Source: Trebonia sp963777905
Lineage (GTDB): Bacteria; Actinomycetota; Actinomycetes; Streptosporangiales; Streptosporangiaceae
Length of the DNA stretch: 64,000 nt
Assembly: GCA_963777905.1 (NCBI GenBank)
Contig: CAVZSM010000042.1
Coordinates: 1-64,000 of the forward strand
Direction: 5' to 3'
Below the pieces are notes generated by a model. That model saw only the letters and a program-made list of their open reading frames with translations. It made no database searches and was not told the DNA's origin. Position numbers and translations under genes: made by a program. Positions 61,529-64,000 of this stretch are shown piece by piece (position 1 is the first letter of the stretch; each line of letters starts with the position of its first letter).

Positions 61529-62452
61529 GTGCGAGCACGAACACTAACGTCCATCGCGGCCGCTGCCGGCGCCGCGGCAGTCGGCTATGCCACCGTTGTC
61601 GAGCGCAACTGGTTCACGCTCCGGCAGCAGGACGTGCCTGTCCTGCCCGCAGGCGCCGACCCGGTACGGCTGCTGCACATCTCAGACCTGCACCTGACCC
61701 CTGGCCGGCACCGGCTGATGGCGTTCGTCAGGTCACTGGCCGGGCTCGAGCCGGACCTGGTAGTGAACACCGGCGACTCGATCGCCGCACCGGACGCGAT
61801 CGGCCCGCTCCTCGACTCGCTCGGGCCGTTGCTCGACCGGCCCGGGGTGTTCGTGTACGGCTCCAACGACCTCTACTCCCCCAAGCCCAAGAACCCCGCG
61901 CGATACCTGTGGCGGACCAGCGCGAACGAGCACGAGCATGACGACCCCGACCTGCCCTGGGAGAAGCTGGGCGAGGAGTTCACCGCGAGGGGCTGGCTGG
62001 ACCTCAGCAACAGGCGCGGGCGGCTCACGGTCAACGGACTGGACATCGCGTTCGGCGGCGTGCACGACTCACACAGCGCCCGTGACCGCTATGACCAGAT
62101 CGCCGGGCAGGCTGACCCGGCCGCCGGCCTGCGGGTCGGCGTGCTGCACTCCCCGGAACCGCGAGTGCTCGACCAGTTCACGGCCGACGGCTACGATCTG
62201 CTGCTCGCCGGGCACACGCACGGCGGCCAGCTCTGTATCCCCGGCTACGGCGCGCTGGCCACGAACTGCGGCATAGACCGCGCCCGCGCGCGCGGGCTGA
62301 GCATGCACCCGCAGATTGCCCGGCCGGACGGCAAGACCGCGTGGCTGTACGTCTCCGGCGGCCTGGGGACGTCCCCGTGGGCCCCCGCGAGGTTCGCCTG
62401 CCGCCCGGAAGCAACCCTCCTGACCCTGGTCCCGCGCACGGCAAGCGCCTGA
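61529..62452 (+). CDS. metallophosphoesterase, YkuE/YaeI-like
   Basis: A 307-residue calcineurin-like phosphoesterase. Metal motifs are LLHISDLHL (DxH), VVNTGDSI (GD), FVYGSNDLY (GSND in place of GNHD), LHSPEP and AGHTHGGQLC. A short N-terminal hydrophobic segment (AAAAGAAAVGYATVV) anchors it at the membrane. GTG at 61529 is the probable start. In other actinobacteria it also precedes tRNA-Pro and follows the PBP-YqeY pair. Confidence 0.9.
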   Translation: MRARTLTSIAAAAGAAAVGYATVVERNWFTLRQQDVPVLPAGADPVRLLHISDLHLTPGRHRLMAFVRSLAGLEPDLVVNTGDSIAAPDAIGPLLDSLGPLLDRPGVFVYGSNDLYSPKPKNPARYLWRTSANEHEHDDPDLPWEKLGEEFTARGWLDLSNRRGRLTVNGLDIAFGGVHDSHSARDRYDQIAGQADPAAGLRVGVLHSPEPRVLDQFTADGYDLLLAGHTHGGQLCIPGYGALATNCGIDRARARGLSMHPQIARPDGKTAWLYVSGGLGTSPWAPARFACRPEATLLTLVPRTASA

Positions 62453-62528
62453 TTATCACGGCGCAAGGGAGTCTCGTTATCCGCTAGACTGGCGGAGGTT
62501 CGCCCCGGGGGCAGTCTGCCCGGGGCGC

Positions 62529-62602
62529 CGGGGTGTAGCGCAGCTTGGCAGCGCGCTTCGTTCGGGACGAAGAGGCCGCCGGTTCAAATCCGGCCACCCC
62601 GA
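62529..62602 (+). tRNA. tRNA-Pro (anticodon CGG)
   Basis: Acceptor CGGGGTG/CACCCCG, anticodon stem-loop CTTCG-TTCGGGA-CGAAG with anticodon CGG, T-arm GCCGG-TTCAAAT-CCGGC, discriminator A. CCA is not encoded (CCCA follows). A decayed integrase gene starts 77 bp beyond its 3' end, so it is likely the target of a second element. Confidence 0.94.
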
Positions 62603-62678
62603 CCCAGCTCACAGGCCCTCCCGGGACACGGGAGAAGGTCGATTCAGGGACCGTACAGCAGCAAAGTACAGCAACGGC

Positions 62679-63630
62679 CTACTCCCCTAGCTGTTTGCCG
62701 AGCCGCTTGAGCGCCCGCAACGTCTTGGCGTCGGACACCTCGGTGTAGATATTCATCGTTACGTCGATCTGAGCGTGACGGAGTATCCGCATGGCCACCC
62801 GGGGATGAACGTCGAGCGCGGCGAGCAGGGTGGCGCACGTATGCCGGGTGTCGTGAACGGTGATACGACGGACCCCGGCCCGGGCACAGCGAGTCTCGAA
62901 GCGCCGGTTGAAGTTGCGCGGCTCGTACGCCGTCCCCGCCAGGGTGGTGAACACGAGCCCGGTTCCGGAGCACTGGTCGGCGGCCACTCGCGCCGCGTCC
63001 TGATCTTTCTGCCGCATGCGCAAGGCGGTCACACAGATGCCCGGCAGGGGAAGCGTGGCGTCGGAGGCTTCGGTCTTGGTAGCACGATGAAGCAGCTGCC
63101 CACGAACGCGCTGTAGCTGCCAGCTGATGTCCAATTCGGCATGATCAAGGTCGACGGCGCTCCACGGCAGTCCGATCACCTCTCCCTTACGGAGCCCGAG
63201 AACCAGGATCAACACGTACGCGGCATACAGCGGATCACGATCCTGCTTTGCCGACTCGAGGAAGCGCCGCGCCTCATCAGCGGTCCAGGGCTTGACCTTC
63301 CTCTTCGCGGCTTGGCCATATGGTGCAGCGCGGCCACGTTCTTCGGGATCAGTTCTTCCGTTACAGCGTTCGTAAGCGCGCTGCACAAGATCGTCCAGGC
63401 ATCACGAACAGTGCGCTCGGAGGCGAATTGCTGGCAGCACTCGGCCGGGTCTTTGCGCAGCAACGCCGGTGCTTTTCATCACGGTAGGCGTCCTTGCCCT
63501 GGGCGCAGCACTGGCAGGTGACACGGAGCTGGTTGATCCATGCGCGAACGTCCCGGAGCGTCAGTTTGTCGAGCCGCTTTCTTCCGAGGCCGGGAACGAT
63601 GTAAAGGCGCGTCATTGTCTCGTAGGTCAA
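62679..63630 (-). pseudogene. decayed tyrosine integrase next to tRNA-Pro
   Basis: The C-terminal 235 residues are continuous (from about 63310) and keep the catalytic set: Arg in LGLRKGEVIGL, HDTRHTCATLL and LRHAQIDVTMNIYTE with the nucleophile Tyr. Upstream, the middle part (TVRDAWTILCSALTNAVTEE, about 63310-63460) is in a second frame and the N-terminal part (TYETMTRLYIVPGLGRKRLD) in a third, so at least two frameshifts are present. The first about 50 residues are also missing. The reading order suggests a decayed phage or island integrase. Confidence 0.87.
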
Positions 63631-63736
63631 GCGGCGCCGCTGCGCGGCGCCGGGTCCGGCGCTCCCCGCGCCGGGCTCTGGCCTCGGGAGGCCCCGCCCG
63701 GCGCGCCCGCCCCGACCCAGCCACAGAACTGCTGAT

Positions 63737-64000
63737 CTAGCCAGGGCGCTCGTCAGGCAACTCTGACTGTTCGGTGCCCGCCTCAGACGAGAACACGATC
63801 AGCCGGTCGCCCCACTGGCGCCGCAGCTGGTGAACCGGATCAAGGCGCAGCACGCCAGCCAGCCCGGAGCCATTCTGCCTGCCGGTCGCCAGGATCACCT
63901 GGTCATAGTCATGCGCGCGGCTCTCGTGGCGCACAGCCTTCACCAGGTCCTCATCACTAATCACGCCGCTGGCCTGGCAGCCGATCACCCTCAGGTGCCG
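63737..64000 (-). CDS. universal-stress-type protein, C-terminal part
   Basis: The frame is open to the right edge. It reads RVIGCQASGVISDEDLVKAV, then DYDQVILATGRQNGSGLAGV and DPVHQLRRQWGDRLIVFSSE, ending in a polar tail at the stop at 63737. The arrangement resembles actinobacterial universal stress-like proteins in which DxDxxxAVxxxxxxxxADxVILAT precedes the end of the second strand-helix unit. Its start lies outside the window, so only about 87 residues are seen. Confidence 0.5.
   Translation of the reverse strand, partial: RHLRVIGCQASGVISDEDLVKAVRHESRAHDYDQVILATGRQNGSGLAGVLRLDPVHQLRRQWGDRLIVFSSEAGTEQSELPDERPG

Overview
The window is high-GC actinobacterial chromosome. It carries mycothiol synthesis (mshA), two WhiB/Lsr2-type actinobacterial markers, CarD, SenX3-RegX3, ClpC, a Crp orthologue and a wblA-penicillin-binding protein neighbourhood of the kind known from Streptomyces. 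A Streptomyces/Streptosporangiales-type actinomycete fits best, but no rRNA gene is present to fix the genus.

Layout. (1) 1-481: start of a LacI-type regulator running off the left edge, with tandem palindromic operators, plus a degraded transposase-like fragment. (2) 482-8706: an 8.2 kb integrative element in the 3' half of tRNA-Thr(TGT), bounded by a perfect 45-bp direct repeat. It carries a tyrosine integrase, an ABC-2 exporter cassette preceded by two micro-genes, a large LuxR-type ATPase regulator, a truncated second permease and a broken DUF433/DUF5615 toxin-antitoxin pair. (3) 8748-16811: rlmB, ispF, carD, membrane proteins and lipoproteins, regX3-senX3, gpmA. (4) 16919-26050: mshA-ybjN-DMT transporter-blaI-M56 run, DUF2516, an XRE regulator, an isomerase-like protein, radA, mutY. 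(5) 26051-32265: repeat-rich spacer, clpC, lsr2, acetyltransferase, NlpC/P60 hydrolase. (6) 32277-47598: a long leftward array, dacB-DUF2342-tilS-hpt-ftsH-folE-DUF2156-folP-folK-DUF3180-DUF2520-panC-coaX-lysS, with many 4-nt stop/start overlaps. (7) 47754-62452: ppa, crp, a DUF4177-RidA-Nudix-MBL operon, an SPFH protein, two ArsA-type ATPases, wblA, a bifunctional PBP, YqeY and a metallophosphoesterase. (8) 62529-64000: tRNA-Pro(CGG) followed by a decayed integrase, the edge of a second tRNA-targeted island.

The most unusual part is the tRNA-Thr element. A 24-codon gene with a near-ideal ribosome-binding site overlaps a 42-codon one-helix membrane peptide gene, which overlaps an ABC ATPase gene, which overlaps its permease. 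A 37-bp motif (32/37 identical) lies ahead of this cassette and also ahead of the truncated second permease on the far side of the LuxR gene, each in the sense of the gene it precedes. This suggests a small regulon of peptide and exporter genes controlled by the LuxR protein.

Other recurring themes: genes usually found in these clusters are absent (ispD, cysS, phoU, folB, panD). One ArsA gene and the PBP tail contain probable single-base frameshifts. A REP-like GTGGTCGATG palindrome sits in two intergenic spacers.
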